A DNA stretch of 64,000 nucleotides, taken from the NCBI RefSeq assembly GCF_024055715.1, contig NZ_JAMXMV010000027.1, positions 1 through 64,000 on the forward strand. Reading direction: 5' to 3'. Numbering within the stretch: the first letter of the stretch is position 1; every line of letters begins with the position of its first letter. This document shows positions 55,312 through 63,940 of the stretch, piece by piece. Position numbers and translations under genes: made by a program. This stretch comes from Actinoallomurus soli. Its GTDB lineage: Bacteria > Actinomycetota > Actinomycetes > Streptosporangiales > Streptosporangiaceae. The notes below the pieces were generated by a model. The model ran no database searches, was not told where the DNA came from, and was given only the letters and a program-made list of their open reading frames with translations.

Positions 55312-55660
55312 GGCCCCGAGGATGCCGATCCGGTCGCCGCGCCGGCCAGCCGCGAACGATCGGTCCTGCGCCCGCTCACCGGCCGTTCGTCCGGCCGGCC
55401 GGTGACGAAAGTCGTGACCGCCTCCGGACGGCCCGGGCTGGTGGCCGTCATCGGGGGGCGTGCCGGGAGACGTCGCAGCGAACGTCACGATCGACATGAC
55501 GCCTCGATGTCACGGTAGCGGGCCCGCTGCGTTCAAGGGCGAGGACACACGGTCGGCGCATGCGGCAAAAGCGGGCGATACTGGGTGAACCGCCCCGCGC
55601 TCGGTGGAGGCTCTGATCCTTGGAAAGGATGGGAACCATGCCCGCCCTGTCGCCTGGAGG

Positions 55661-57016
55661 TCAGTTCCCACGTGTCGTCGGCAGCATTCTCCGGTCCGGC
55701 CGGGTGCGCATTCTTCCTGCCGTGATGAGCAGGAATACCCCTGCGGTGTAGACGGCGAGTACGGGAAGGAGGGGCCGGCCGCTCGGGGCGAACCCCTGTG
55801 CCGAGATCCTGGCCAAGGCGAAGCCGACCGCCGCGACCCCGGTCGCGAGCAAGGGCCACGACTTCCGGCGGAGTGAGCCGATGTCCGGGCCTCGCCGCGT
55901 GGGGGTCAGGCGCTCCGCGGGGCGCAGTGCCATGGCCATCGGAATGAACAGGACCGTGAGCGCGAACATCCAGATCAGGCGCTGACGAAGCCAGGCCGAC
56001 GACCCGATCGGTGCTGGTGGAAGCAGGCCGGTGGGGTACAGGGTGACCGCCGCGAGGATCACCGGGGCCATGTGCCAGAGGTACAGCGTCATGACCATTC
56101 GGTTCGTCCGCGCCACCGCCCGCCACAGATGCGGCCGGCGCAACAGGCGCGTCATGGCCGGTTCGGCGGCGAGCAGCAGTCCCACCTGGCCGATGGCGAA
56201 CGCGAGGAGAGCGACCGAAGGCGGTGCGGAGTTCTTGATCCGTGCGCCGGGAACCCCGACCATGCTCACCGGGAAGGGGCCAAGCCACACGAGGCCCACC
56301 AGGACGGTGATTCCCATGGCGGCCAGTGTCAGCGGCCGCCGCCTGGTGCGGGTGAGCGCGCCGTGATGCCACGCGAGGCCCAATTGGTACACAACCCCCC
56401 ACACCAGCAGGTAATCCGCCCATCCCAGCAGTGGGGGATGGGACAACAGGACCGCCGTGTTCACCCCGGCGGCGCCGAGGGCGAGCACGGCCGGCACCCC
56501 AAGGCCCCACCGCCGATGGGCGGCGTGCAACCCCGGCGTCACGGCCAGCAGGCCAAGGTATATCGGCAGGAACCACAGATGGAGGGCCACCGCCCACCCC
56601 GCCCGTCTGAGCACGGCCGGGTCGACCTTGGCGGCACGGCAGACGGCGACGACGGCGACGGCCACCAGGACGTACGCCGTGGTAGGCGCCACGAGCCGGA
56701 TGGCCCGCCCGTACAGCCAACAGCCCCAACTCTCGCCGCGAGTACGGTGAGAGGTCCAAGACGCCGCGTTGGCGAAGCCTCCCACCAGGAAGAAGACCGG
56801 CATCACCTGGAAGGGCAGGGAAAGCCACTCAGTCCACGACAGTCGCGCCATCACGTCCTGTCCCTCCAGATGACCGCCGTGGTATGTGATCGATATCGCC
56901 AGCCAGTGCCCGAGTACCACCAGGACCACCGCGATGACACGCAGGAGGTCGACGTACCGGTTACGGGACCGCCCGAGGCTGCGGTTCCCATGCGGGCCTT
57001 CCACGCTCGGCTTCAC
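55661..57016 (-). CDS. Acyltransferase 3 family membrane protein
   Basis: A 451-aa integral membrane acyltransferase with about ten helices. The N-terminal catalytic region is RNRYVDLLRVIAVVLVVLGH (His as expected) and the second conserved helix is PVFFLVGGFANAASW. Such enzymes O-acetylate sugars, lipids or antibiotics. GTG 57016 is preferred because the alternative at 57097 would overlap the downstream-oriented 5-oxoprolinase remnant and add a non-membrane Arg-rich segment. Confidence 0.82.
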   Translation of the reverse strand: MKPSVEGPHGNRSLGRSRNRYVDLLRVIAVVLVVLGHWLAISITYHGGHLEGQDVMARLSWTEWLSLPFQVMPVFFLVGGFANAASWTSHRTRGESWGCWLYGRAIRLVAPTTAYVLVAVAVVAVCRAAKVDPAVLRRAGWAVALHLWFLPIYLGLLAVTPGLHAAHRRWGLGVPAVLALGAAGVNTAVLLSHPPLLGWADYLLVWGVVYQLGLAWHHGALTRTRRRPLTLAAMGITVLVGLVWLGPFPVSMVGVPGARIKNSAPPSVALLAFAIGQVGLLLAAEPAMTRLLRRPHLWRAVARTNRMVMTLYLWHMAPVILAAVTLYPTGLLPPAPIGSSAWLRQRLIWMFALTVLFIPMAMALRPAERLTPTRRGPDIGSLRRKSWPLLATGVAAVGFALARISAQGFAPSGRPLLPVLAVYTAGVFLLITAGRMRTRPDRRMLPTTRGN

Positions 57017-57030
57017 GGCGGGTCCGGGCC

Positions 57031-57764
57031 TTAGCCAGCATCGTCCGGCGTCTCGATGACGAAGATGCCCCCGACATCGACCGGTAGGCAGTCGCAACCC
57101 CGCGTCATGGTCACGGAGCCGTCCGCGTGTTCCACCCAGTGCCGGCCGACTCCGCCGGGTCCGCCGCCGGCCGTACCGTACGGTGCGACGCGTTCGTGAC
57201 CGGGGGGCGTGATGACGGTCATCGGCTGCGGGAAGCGGATTCCTCGCCTGCCGCCGTCTCCTCCTCGCCGGTGCCCGGAGTCACCGCTGCCATGGCGAAT
57301 CTCGAGGGTCTCCAGACGTACGGGGTAGCGCCAATCCGGGACCTTGGGATCGGTGAGCCCGGAGTTGGTTATCCGAGTCGGCGCGACGGAAGCGCCGTCG
57401 AAACCGCCCCCGGCGCCGGAACCACCGGCCACCATCTCGTAGTACTGGTGGTCGTCGCCGAGCATCACATCGTTCATGGTTCCGCAGCGTTCGGCCATGA
57501 CGCCGAGCGCGGCGTAGACCGCCCCGGTGACCGCCTGTGAGGTATCCACGTTGCCCGCCGCAACGGCGTCCGGGTACTCGGACGAGAGGCTCGTGCCGAC
57601 GGGACGCCGAGCAGTTCCCTGGTCCCGGCGACGATCGCGTCCCGGTACCGTTCGGCGTCGTCCGAGAGCGGCTTGCGCACGACGAGGATTCCGTCGGGCC
57701 GCCTGCCGACCACATCGATGAACGTGCCGTTGCGATCGATCCAGAATTTCCAGTCCCGTGTCAT
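57031..57764 (-). pseudogene. 5-oxoprolinase/hydantoinase gene with large internal deletion
   Basis: Two parts lie next to each other on the minus strand. The start (ATG 57764) reads TRDWKFWIDRNGTFIDVVGR then ERYRDAIVAGTRELLGV, matching the HyuA/OplAH N-terminus (RGGTFTD is RNGTFID here). After a frame change near 57600 the sequence is the HyuB C-terminus: SSEYPDAVAAGNVDTSQAV, YYEMVAGGSGAGGGFDGAS and GDVLVIETP-like GGIFVIETPDD. About 1000 residues of the roughly 1200-residue enzyme are gone. It cannot encode active 5-oxoprolinase. Confidence 0.82.
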
Positions 57765-57951
57765 CTCAGCCCTCGTCTCACCGCTCGTCACGATCGGTGG
57801 ACACCGCGGCCTCACCACCACGTTCGGCGACAGACGGGCTGCCGGGAAGAGGCGAAGGTCCACATCCGGTCCATACCGCCTGATGCCGCCGTTGATGACG
57901 TCCACGCGAGTGGTAGATGAGACGACCTTCCCGTGATCCGATTTCTGCGGG

Positions 57952-58098
57952 TCAAGCGGTAATCGCCGGGCGGCTCGGCTTTTCGGCCCCGCCGTCCCGC
58001 TGAACGCCCATCTTGGCGAACGGGGAGGACATGAACCACTGGTTGAACTTCGTGCCGCCGGCGGCGTCCTGGGCCATGCCGACCTGGGAGAAGGGCAA
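57952..58098 (-). pseudogene. Orphan C-terminal fragment, unknown family
   Basis: Minus-strand frame with coding-like composition: LPFSQVGMAQDAAGGTKFNQ, WFMSSPFAKMGVQRDGG, then stop. No start and no upstream continuation. No family recognised. Confidence 0.3.
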
Positions 58099-58109
58099 TC
58101 TTCAGCGCG

Positions 58110-58358
58110 TCACCCGCGGAGGGCAGTTTGCCCTGCAGATGGTTTGCTGACGACCCGGTCAACCGAGCCGGCGGGGACGGCGAACGCTTCGATCGCGGGT
58201 TGGTCGAGGATGGCGAGGCGGCCGGTTCGCGGGCCGAGCCGGGCGCTGGTGTGCCGGGCGCGGTGAAGGGCGCGGGCGCGTCGTGTGGCGGTCCACACGA
58301 GTGCGATCGCGATGGTCGCCAGGGTGAGGATGGCGGTTTTCGCGGTGAGGGGTGAGAC
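58110..58358 (-). pseudogene. Remnant of an M56-type metallopeptidase
   Basis: Minus-strand frame starts in a membrane helix (LTAKTAILTLATIAIALVWT) and continues ARHTSARLGPRTGRLAILDQ, PAIEAFAVPAGSVDRVV, then breaks. It parallels GRGQLVVVDDAAPDAYALPG and LPGRIVVSTGML just before the HERAH site of the intact M56 protein at 59883. The catalytic part is lost. Confidence 0.55.
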
Positions 58359-58387
58359 CGGGTCAGTGTGGTGGAGGCGCCTTCCGC

Positions 58388-58597
58388 GTGAAGCTCCTCG
58401 TTCCGGCCGGTGACACCGATGCCCTGGGCGAACTCATCGACGACCCCGCCAGACGCCACGCCATGGGCGCGGCCGCTCACCAGGCCGCCGCACGCTACGA
58501 CTTCGCCACCACCGCCCGGCAGTGGGAGACCCTGCTCACCAACCTCACCGCCACCCACACGGCCGCAAGGAAGGAAGTGATGGCGACGGCCGGGTAG
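58388..58597 (+). pseudogene. C-terminal fragment of a GT4-type glycosyltransferase
   Basis: Plus-strand frame reads LLVPAGDTDALGELIDDPAR and AAARYDFATTARQWETLL, the typical end of group 1 (GT4) glycosyltransferases (VPPGDxxALAxAL...DDPxxRxxMGxAAR). The catalytic domains are absent. Confidence 0.6.
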
Positions 58598-58671
58598 CCC
58601 AGCGGCCCAGGAACCGGGCGAACTCGGCCGGTCATGGGCCGCCGGGAGTTCCCTTCGAGCCCGACCGTGTT

Positions 58672-59316
58672 TCAGCGGGTGGTGTGGGCGCCGGCGGGCG
58701 CGGCGGTCAGCACCGGTGCCAGGGCTCCGGTGCGCAGGCGGGCGACGAGGGGGACGGCGATGCGGCCCAGCGCCCGGCTGAGGAGGTAGGCGACCGGCAG
58801 GGCCAGGACGACGGCGCCGATGACGTCGTGGGGGTAGTGGTCGCCGAGGTAGACGCGGGTGAAGCACTCGATGACCGCGAAGGCCGCGGCGACGGCGGAC
58901 AGACGCCGGTCGAGCAGCCACAACGCGGCCACCGCGGCGGCGGCGACGGTGGCGTGGCCGCTCGGGAAGGCGTAGTCGGTGCGGACGGGGCAGGAGGACA
59001 CGAAGTAGTCGTGCGGCAGCGAGTAGCACGGCCGCACCTCGGTGATCAGCTTCTTGGCGACCTCCGCGATGGCGAAGGCCACCGCCACGGCGACCGGCGC
59101 CGCCAGGGCGAGGGTCATGGCGCGGGTGTCACGGCGCCGGGCGTTCCACCAGCCGACCAGCATGAGCACCGCGAACACCCCGAGGCCGGCGTTGGTCCAC
59201 ATCTCCAGCGGTGCGTTGAGCCACCGGGTTTCGCGGGCGAGGTCGGTGATCGCGGTGAACAGCGATCCGTCGAGGTGCGAGCCGTCGAAGGCGAGAGGTG
59301 CCGGGTGGACTGTCAT
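58672..59316 (-). CDS. PAP2 family membrane phosphatase
   Basis: A 214-aa, about six-helix membrane phosphatase. The three PAP2 motifs are present: KKLITEVRP, the FPSGHA core, and TRVYLGDHYPHDV (the Ser of the third motif replaced by Thr). It removes phosphate from lipid phosphates such as undecaprenyl-PP or phosphatidate on the outer face. ATG 59316 with GGAG 10 nt upstream. Divergent from blaI. Confidence 0.88.
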   Translation of the reverse strand: MTVHPAPLAFDGSHLDGSLFTAITDLARETRWLNAPLEMWTNAGLGVFAVLMLVGWWNARRRDTRAMTLALAAPVAVAVAFAIAEVAKKLITEVRPCYSLPHDYFVSSCPVRTDYAFPSGHATVAAAAVAALWLLDRRLSAVAAAFAVIECFTRVYLGDHYPHDVIGAVVLALPVAYLLSRALGRIAVPLVARLRTGALAPVLTAAPAGAHTTR

Positions 59317-59441
59317 CGAGGTCGATCTCCAGGAACTGAGGAAGGCCGCGGACCGGGCCAAGGGAGCTCGCGATTCACGAGTCTGTGGAGGTTCGAAGGG
59401 CGGTGCGGCCGGTCAACGTGACAGACTCGGCGACGCACCGA

Positions 59442-59461
59442 CTTCTACATACTGGTAGAAG
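59442..59461. promoter_or_regulatory. BlaI-type operator 1
   Basis: CTTCTAC-N6-GTAGAAG, a perfect 7-bp inverted repeat in the gap between the PAP2 gene and blaI. The TAC/GTA symmetry resembles BlaI/MecI/CopY operators. Confidence 0.65.
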
Positions 59462-59462
59462 T

Positions 59463-59478
59463 TCTACAGGACTGTAGA
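59463..59478. promoter_or_regulatory. BlaI-type operator 2
   Basis: TCTACAG-GA-CTGTAGA, a perfect inverted repeat 1 bp after operator 1 and 24 bp before the blaI start. CTACAxxxxTGTAG is close to the classical BlaI/CopY dyad. Confidence 0.75.
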
Positions 59479-59502
59479 TGATGAACGGAGGGGAGCCAAC
59501 TC

Positions 59503-59886
59503 GTGAACGCCGGACACGCTCCGGGCGAGCGCAGGCCGGGCGGCGCGCTGGAGGCCGAGGTCCTCGGTCTGCTGCAGTCCTCCTCGGCGGCGCTCACCCC
59601 CGGCGAGGTGCTCCAGGGCCTGGGCGGCGACCTGTCCTACAGCACCGTGGTGACCGTGCTGTCCCGGATGTTCGACAAAGGCCTGCTGACGCGCGGCAAA
59701 CAGGGCCGCGCCTACGCGTACGCGCCGGTCGCCGACACCCCCGGGCTGACCGCGCGGCGGATGCGGCAGGTACTGGAATCCGACTCCGACCGGGAGGCGG
59801 TCCTCACTCGCTTCGTGGAAGACCTGCCCGCCCGGGATGAGCAACTGCTGCGGCAGCTCCTCGGTGAACTGCCGGATCAGGAGTGA
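59503..59886 (+). CDS. blaI: BlaI/MecI/CopY family repressor
   Basis: A 127-aa winged-helix repressor: LEAEVLGLLQSSSAALTPGE, LSYSTVVTVLSRMFDKGLLT and RGKQGRAYAYAPV match the BlaI/MecI/CopY fold; a C-terminal dimerisation helix follows. GTG 59503 with GGAGGGGAG 7 nt upstream. Coupled by GTGA overlap to the M56 peptidase, which likely cleaves it to relieve repression. Two operators lie just upstream. Confidence 0.92.
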   Translation: MNAGHAPGERRPGGALEAEVLGLLQSSSAALTPGEVLQGLGGDLSYSTVVTVLSRMFDKGLLTRGKQGRAYAYAPVADTPGLTARRMRQVLESDSDREAVLTRFVEDLPARDEQLLRQLLGELPDQE

Positions 59887-60857
59887 ACGACGTGGTGATG
59901 CACCTGCTGGTCTACCTGCCGCTGCTGTTCCCCGTGTCCGCCGCGCCGGCCGCACGGCCGCTGGCCGACCGGCTCGACCCACGCCTTGCGACCTGGCTGC
60001 TGACCGCGAGCGCGCTGGCCCTGGCCGGCTTGAGCTGCGCGGCACTGGGCGTTCTGGCCGCTGCGGGTGTGGTGCGCCTGCCCCTGGCGGCGTACGTGGG
60101 TCACTGGTCGGCGGCCACCGTACGCGCAGGCGACCCCGTCTCCACGATCGAGGCGGTCGCGGCCGCCGCGGTACTGGCCGCCGCCGCGGGAGCGGGGCTG
60201 CGGATGCTGTGGCGGCGGATGCGGGCGCTGGCCGCAGCCGCCTTCGAGGCCGCCTGCCTGCCCGGCCGCGGCCAACTGGTCGTCGTCGACGACGCCGCCC
60301 CCGACGCGTACGCGCTGCCCGGCCTGCCCGGACGCATCGTGGTCTCCACCGGCATGCTCGACGCCCTCGACCCCGCGGACAGGGAGGCCATGCTGGCGCA
60401 CGAACGCGCCCACCTGGCCTGCCACCACTACGCCTTCGTCGCCGTCGCCCACCTGGCCGCCGCGGTCAATCCGCTGCTGCGGCCGGTGGCCACCGCGGTC
60501 GCCTACACCGTTGAACGCTGGGCGGATGAGCGCGCCGCCACCGTCTGCGGTGACCGCCGTCAGGTCGCCCGCGCGGTCGGCAAGGCGGCCCTGGCGACCG
60601 CCCATCGCCCGGCTCGCCGGCGCCTGCCCGACGCCGTGCTCGGCCTGCTGGGGCGGCGGCGCGGCCCCCTGGCCACCGCCGGGCCCGTTCCGCGTCGCGT
60701 CGCCGCCCTGCTCGCCGAACCCACCACCTCCTTCACCCAGCTGGGCGTGCCACTGCTGCCGCTGGCCGGAGCCACCGCCGTGGTCGGCTCCAGCGCCCTG
60801 TGCGCGTTCGCCGCAGCCCACGACCTGCACCTGCTTCTCGAACTCGCCGGCGCCTGA
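59883..60857 (+). CDS. M56 family metallopeptidase (BlaR1-like)
   Basis: A 324-aa membrane metallopeptidase. Four helices flank a cytoplasmic zinc site HERAH (H173, E174, H177) with the preceding LPGRIVVSTGMLDALDP. It has no penicillin-binding sensor domain, so unlike BlaR1 the signal is unknown. It probably cleaves the coupled BlaI repressor. GTG 59883 overlaps the blaI stop. Confidence 0.88.
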   Translation: MNDVVMHLLVYLPLLFPVSAAPAARPLADRLDPRLATWLLTASALALAGLSCAALGVLAAAGVVRLPLAAYVGHWSAATVRAGDPVSTIEAVAAAAVLAAAAGAGLRMLWRRMRALAAAAFEAACLPGRGQLVVVDDAAPDAYALPGLPGRIVVSTGMLDALDPADREAMLAHERAHLACHHYAFVAVAHLAAAVNPLLRPVATAVAYTVERWADERAATVCGDRRQVARAVGKAALATAHRPARRRLPDAVLGLLGRRRGPLATAGPVPRRVAALLAEPTTSFTQLGVPLLPLAGATAVVGSSALCAFAAAHDLHLLLELAGA

Positions 60858-60906
60858 CCGGCACCCGCCCATCCCGCCGCAACCTCGTACCCCTGGGAGG
60901 CCGCCG

Positions 60907-62121
60907 GTGCCGACCACCACTCCCGACCAGGGCCGCGCCCGGCTGTGGCCGCTGTACGCGGCCGGGTTCACCACCGCGTTCGGCGCCCACGGCGTCGCGG
61001 CCAACCTGGGCCGCTTCACCATCGGCCACCACGACTCCCTGCTCATCCTCGGCGGCCTGCTCGCCCTGTACGACGCCGCGGAAGTCCTCCTCAAACCGGT
61101 GTTCGGCGCCCTGGCCGACAAGGTCGGCACCCGCCCGGTGCTGCTCGGCGGCCTGCTCGCCTTCGCCGCGGCCTCGGCGCTGTTCGCCCTCGCCGACGAC
61201 ACCGCGCTGCTGTGGGCAGCCCGCCTCGGCCAGGGCGCGGCGGCCTCCGCCTTCTCCCCGGCTGCCTCCGCCCTGGTCGCCCGCCTCAACCCGAACGCCC
61301 GACATGGTCGGGCGTTCGGCTCCTATGGCTTCTACAAGAGCATCGGATACACCGCCGGCCCGCTACTCGGCAGCGTCCTAGTGGCGCTGGGCGGGCTGCC
61401 GCTGCTGTTCACCGTCATGACCGCACTCGCCGCCGCCGTCGCCATCTGGGCGGCCGTTGCCGTGCCCGCCCTGGCGCCATTGCCCAAGACCCGGCAGACC
61501 GTGCTCGACCTCGCACGGCGGCTGGGCCAGGGAAGCTTCCTGAAACCGACCACCGCACTGGCGCTGGCCACCGCGGCCCTCGCCGTCGGCGTCGGCTTCC
61601 TACCGGTCGCCGGAGCCGCCGCCCACCTCGGCCCCATCGCCACCGGCACGGCCGTCTCCCTCCTCGCGGCCTGCGCGGCCCTCGTCCAGCCCCGGGCCGG
61701 AGCCGCCCTCGACCACGGCCGGATCACCACCGCCACCGGCATCCGTACCGGACTCGCGATCACGGCCGCCGGGCTCGCCGCACCGGCGCTGCCCGGCCTG
61801 GCCGGGCTCCTGCTCGCCGCGATCCTCATCGGAACCGGAACCGGGTTGATCACCCCGCTCGGCTTCGCCGCGCTGGCCCACGTCGGCCCGCCCGCACGAC
61901 TCGGCCAGACCATGGGCGCCGCCGAACTCGGCCGTGAACTCGGCGACGCGGGCGGCCCCGTCCTCGTTGCCACCGTGGCCGCCGCCACCACCCTCACCGG
62001 CGGCCTCGCCGCCCTCGCCGCCCTGACCGCCGCCGCACTCCTGGCCATCCGACCCGCGGCCGATCCTCCCGACCAGCGACCACCCACCGGCGATCTTGCT
62101 CATCGACCAGCCGATAGATGA
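60907..62121 (+). CDS. MFS transporter
   Basis: A 404-aa, twelve-helix major facilitator protein. The loop 2-3 motif is ALADKVGTRPVLLGG and helix 5 has SYGFYKSIGYTAGPLLGS. GTG 60907 has GGGAGG 6 nt upstream. It follows blaI-M56 by 49 bp and is probably a third operon member, perhaps a drug exporter induced via the BlaI/M56 switch. Ends with a short GCTCATC...GATGAGC repeat at 62098-62123. Confidence 0.88.
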   Translation: MPTTTPDQGRARLWPLYAAGFTTAFGAHGVAANLGRFTIGHHDSLLILGGLLALYDAAEVLLKPVFGALADKVGTRPVLLGGLLAFAAASALFALADDTALLWAARLGQGAAASAFSPAASALVARLNPNARHGRAFGSYGFYKSIGYTAGPLLGSVLVALGGLPLLFTVMTALAAAVAIWAAVAVPALAPLPKTRQTVLDLARRLGQGSFLKPTTALALATAALAVGVGFLPVAGAAAHLGPIATGTAVSLLAACAALVQPRAGAALDHGRITTATGIRTGLAITAAGLAAPALPGLAGLLLAAILIGTGTGLITPLGFAALAHVGPPARLGQTMGAAELGRELGDAGGPVLVATVAAATTLTGGLAALAALTAAALLAIRPAADPPDQRPPTGDLAHRPADR

Positions 62122-62188
62122 GCGAACAGATCTCAGCACAGTTCGATTGCTCGTCCGGGCGCGGTCAGTGCCAGGACATCCGGGCCGC

Positions 62189-62208
62189 ATATCGTCTTTC
62201 GATATCGG
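62189..62208 (+). promoter_or_regulatory. Shared dyad element upstream of the APC permease
   Basis: ATATCG-TCTTT-CGATAT followed by CGG (62189-62208), 35 bp before the permease start. The core CGATATCGG recurs upstream of the DoxX gene (63559). Candidate site for one regulator controlling both genes. Confidence 0.5.
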
Positions 62209-62243
62209 ATGACGTAAGACGCGACGCTCCCTGAGGTGAGCTG

Positions 62244-63518
62244 ATGGGCAAGGCAGCGACCGCCACCGGGGTTCCGGGTGAGCTGCAGCGTCGGCTGGGG
62301 GTCTTCGACGCGGTGGTGATCGGCCTGGGGTCGATGATCGGTGCGGGGATCTTCGCGGCGCTCGCGCCGGCGGCGCGGGCGGCCGGGTCCGGGCTGCTCG
62401 TCGGTCTGGGGGTGGCCGCGGTGGTCGCCTACTGCAACGCCACGTCCTCGGCCCGGCTCGCGGCCCGCTATCCGGCATCGGGGGGTACCTACGTTTACGG
62501 GCGCGAACGCCTGGGTGACTTCTGGGGCTATCTGGCGGGCTGGGGATTCGTGGTCGGTAAGACGGCCTCGTGCGCGGCGATGGCGCTGACCGTCGGGTCT
62601 TACGTCTGGCCTGGGCAGGCGCACGCGGTGGCGGTCGCGGCCGTCGTGGCGTTGACGGGGGTGAACTACGCCGGGGTGCACAAGTCGGCCTGGCTCACCC
62701 GCATCATCGTCACCGTGGTGCTGGCGGTGCTGGCCGCCGTGGTGGTCGCCGCCCTGACCTCCGATGCGTCGGAGACGGCCCGGCTGGACGCAGGCGGGGG
62801 CGCATCGTTCGGCGGGGTGCTGCAGGCGGCGGGTCTGCTGTTCTTCGCCTTCGCCGGGTACGCGCGGATCGCCACGTTGGGTGAGGAGGTCCGCGACCCG
62901 AAGCGGACGATCCCCCGCGCGATCCCGCTGGCGTTGGCCATCACCCTGGTCGTTTACGCGGCGGTCGCGGTGGCGACGTTGAGCGTGCTGGGCGGTAGCG
63001 GGCTGGGTGGCGCGGTCGCACCGCTGGCCGAGGTCGTCCGCGCGGCGGGGTCGCCCGGTCTGGTGCCGGTCGTGCGGGCCGGGGCGGCGGTCGCCGCGAT
63101 CGGCTCACTGCTCGCGCTCATCCTGGGCGTCTCACGCACGACACTGGCGATGGCCCGCGACCGGCATCTGCCGCACGTCCTGGCCGCCGTCCATCCGCGA
63201 TTCGGTGTCCCGCACCGGGCCGAGTTGACGGTGGGGGTGGTGGTGGCCGTGGTGGCGGGTCTCGTGGACGTGCGCGGGGCGATCGGGTTCTCCTCCTTCG
63301 GAGTGCTGGTCTACTACGCCATCGCCAATGCCTCCGCGGCGACCCTCACCGCCGCCGAGGGCCGCCCGCCCCGACTCGTCCCCGCCGTCGGGCTGATCGG
63401 CTGCCTGATCCTGGCCTTCGCCCTGCCGCTCACCTCAGTGATCACCGGGGCCACCGTGCTGGCCGTCGGCGCCGCCGCCTACGCCCTGCGCCGGACGGCC
63501 GCGACCCGCGCGCATTAG
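62244..63518 (+). CDS. APC superfamily amino acid permease
   Basis: A 424-aa, about twelve-helix transporter. The first helix has the APC motif VIGLGSMIGAGIFAALAP; helix 6 region is GLLFFAFAGYARIATLGEEV followed by RDPKRTIPRAIP, both conserved in cationic/neutral amino acid permeases. It likely imports amino acids. ATG 62244 with GAGGTGAG. Different subgroup from the APC pseudogene at 48143. Confidence 0.9.
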   Translation: MGKAATATGVPGELQRRLGVFDAVVIGLGSMIGAGIFAALAPAARAAGSGLLVGLGVAAVVAYCNATSSARLAARYPASGGTYVYGRERLGDFWGYLAGWGFVVGKTASCAAMALTVGSYVWPGQAHAVAVAAVVALTGVNYAGVHKSAWLTRIIVTVVLAVLAAVVVAALTSDASETARLDAGGGASFGGVLQAAGLLFFAFAGYARIATLGEEVRDPKRTIPRAIPLALAITLVVYAAVAVATLSVLGGSGLGGAVAPLAEVVRAAGSPGLVPVVRAGAAVAAIGSLLALILGVSRTTLAMARDRHLPHVLAAVHPRFGVPHRAELTVGVVVAVVAGLVDVRGAIGFSSFGVLVYYAIANASAATLTAAEGRPPRLVPAVGLIGCLILAFALPLTSVITGATVLAVGAAAYALRRTAATRAH

Positions 63519-63558
63519 CGATCAGTGGTTGCGGCACCGGAGTCCGGGGAACGGCTGA

Positions 63559-63576
63559 CGATATCGGGATCCGATA
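63559..63576 (+). promoter_or_regulatory. Second copy of the CGATATCGG element
   Basis: CGATATCGG-GAT-CCGATA contains a perfect TATCGG/CCGATA dyad and the same CGATATCGG core as the site at 62200, 31 bp before the DoxX start. Supports co-regulation with the permease. Confidence 0.5.
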
Positions 63577-63598
63577 CATCGCACGTCGGGGGTGAGCG

Positions 63599-63940
63599 AT
63601 GGGCGATCCGCGGCCGGGATGGGCGCGCCTGACCGATACCGGCGCGCCGGCCGCCACAGTGCTGATCCGTTCGTTCGTCGGGGCGGTGTTCTTCTCCGGG
63701 GGCATCCAGAAGTGCGTGTTCCCTGATCGGCTGGGGACCGGGCGGTTCGCCAAGGCCGGTATTTCGGCGCCGGGTTCTTCGCCGCCCTGGACGGGGTGGT
63801 CGAGATCGCCTGCGGTTCAGCGCTGCTGGCCGGGTTCTTGGCCGGCGGCGATTCCCACGGTCATCGACATGCTGGGGGGAGTCGCTCATCGGCAAGCTGC
63901 CGATTCTGTGGGGCGCCGCGCCCTTAGGCCATGACCGAAA
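63599..63940 (+). pseudogene. DoxX family membrane protein, frame-broken
   Basis: ATG 63599 begins a good DoxX start (LIRSFVGAVFFSGGIQKCVF, GRFAKAGISAPG). Reading then needs a frame change to FFAALDGVVEIACGSALLAG, back to AIPTVIDMLG, and again to LIGKLPILWG. Two or three indels within 150 bp point to a pseudogene, or to sequencing errors if the assembly is raw. Normal DoxX has four helices. Confidence 0.65.
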
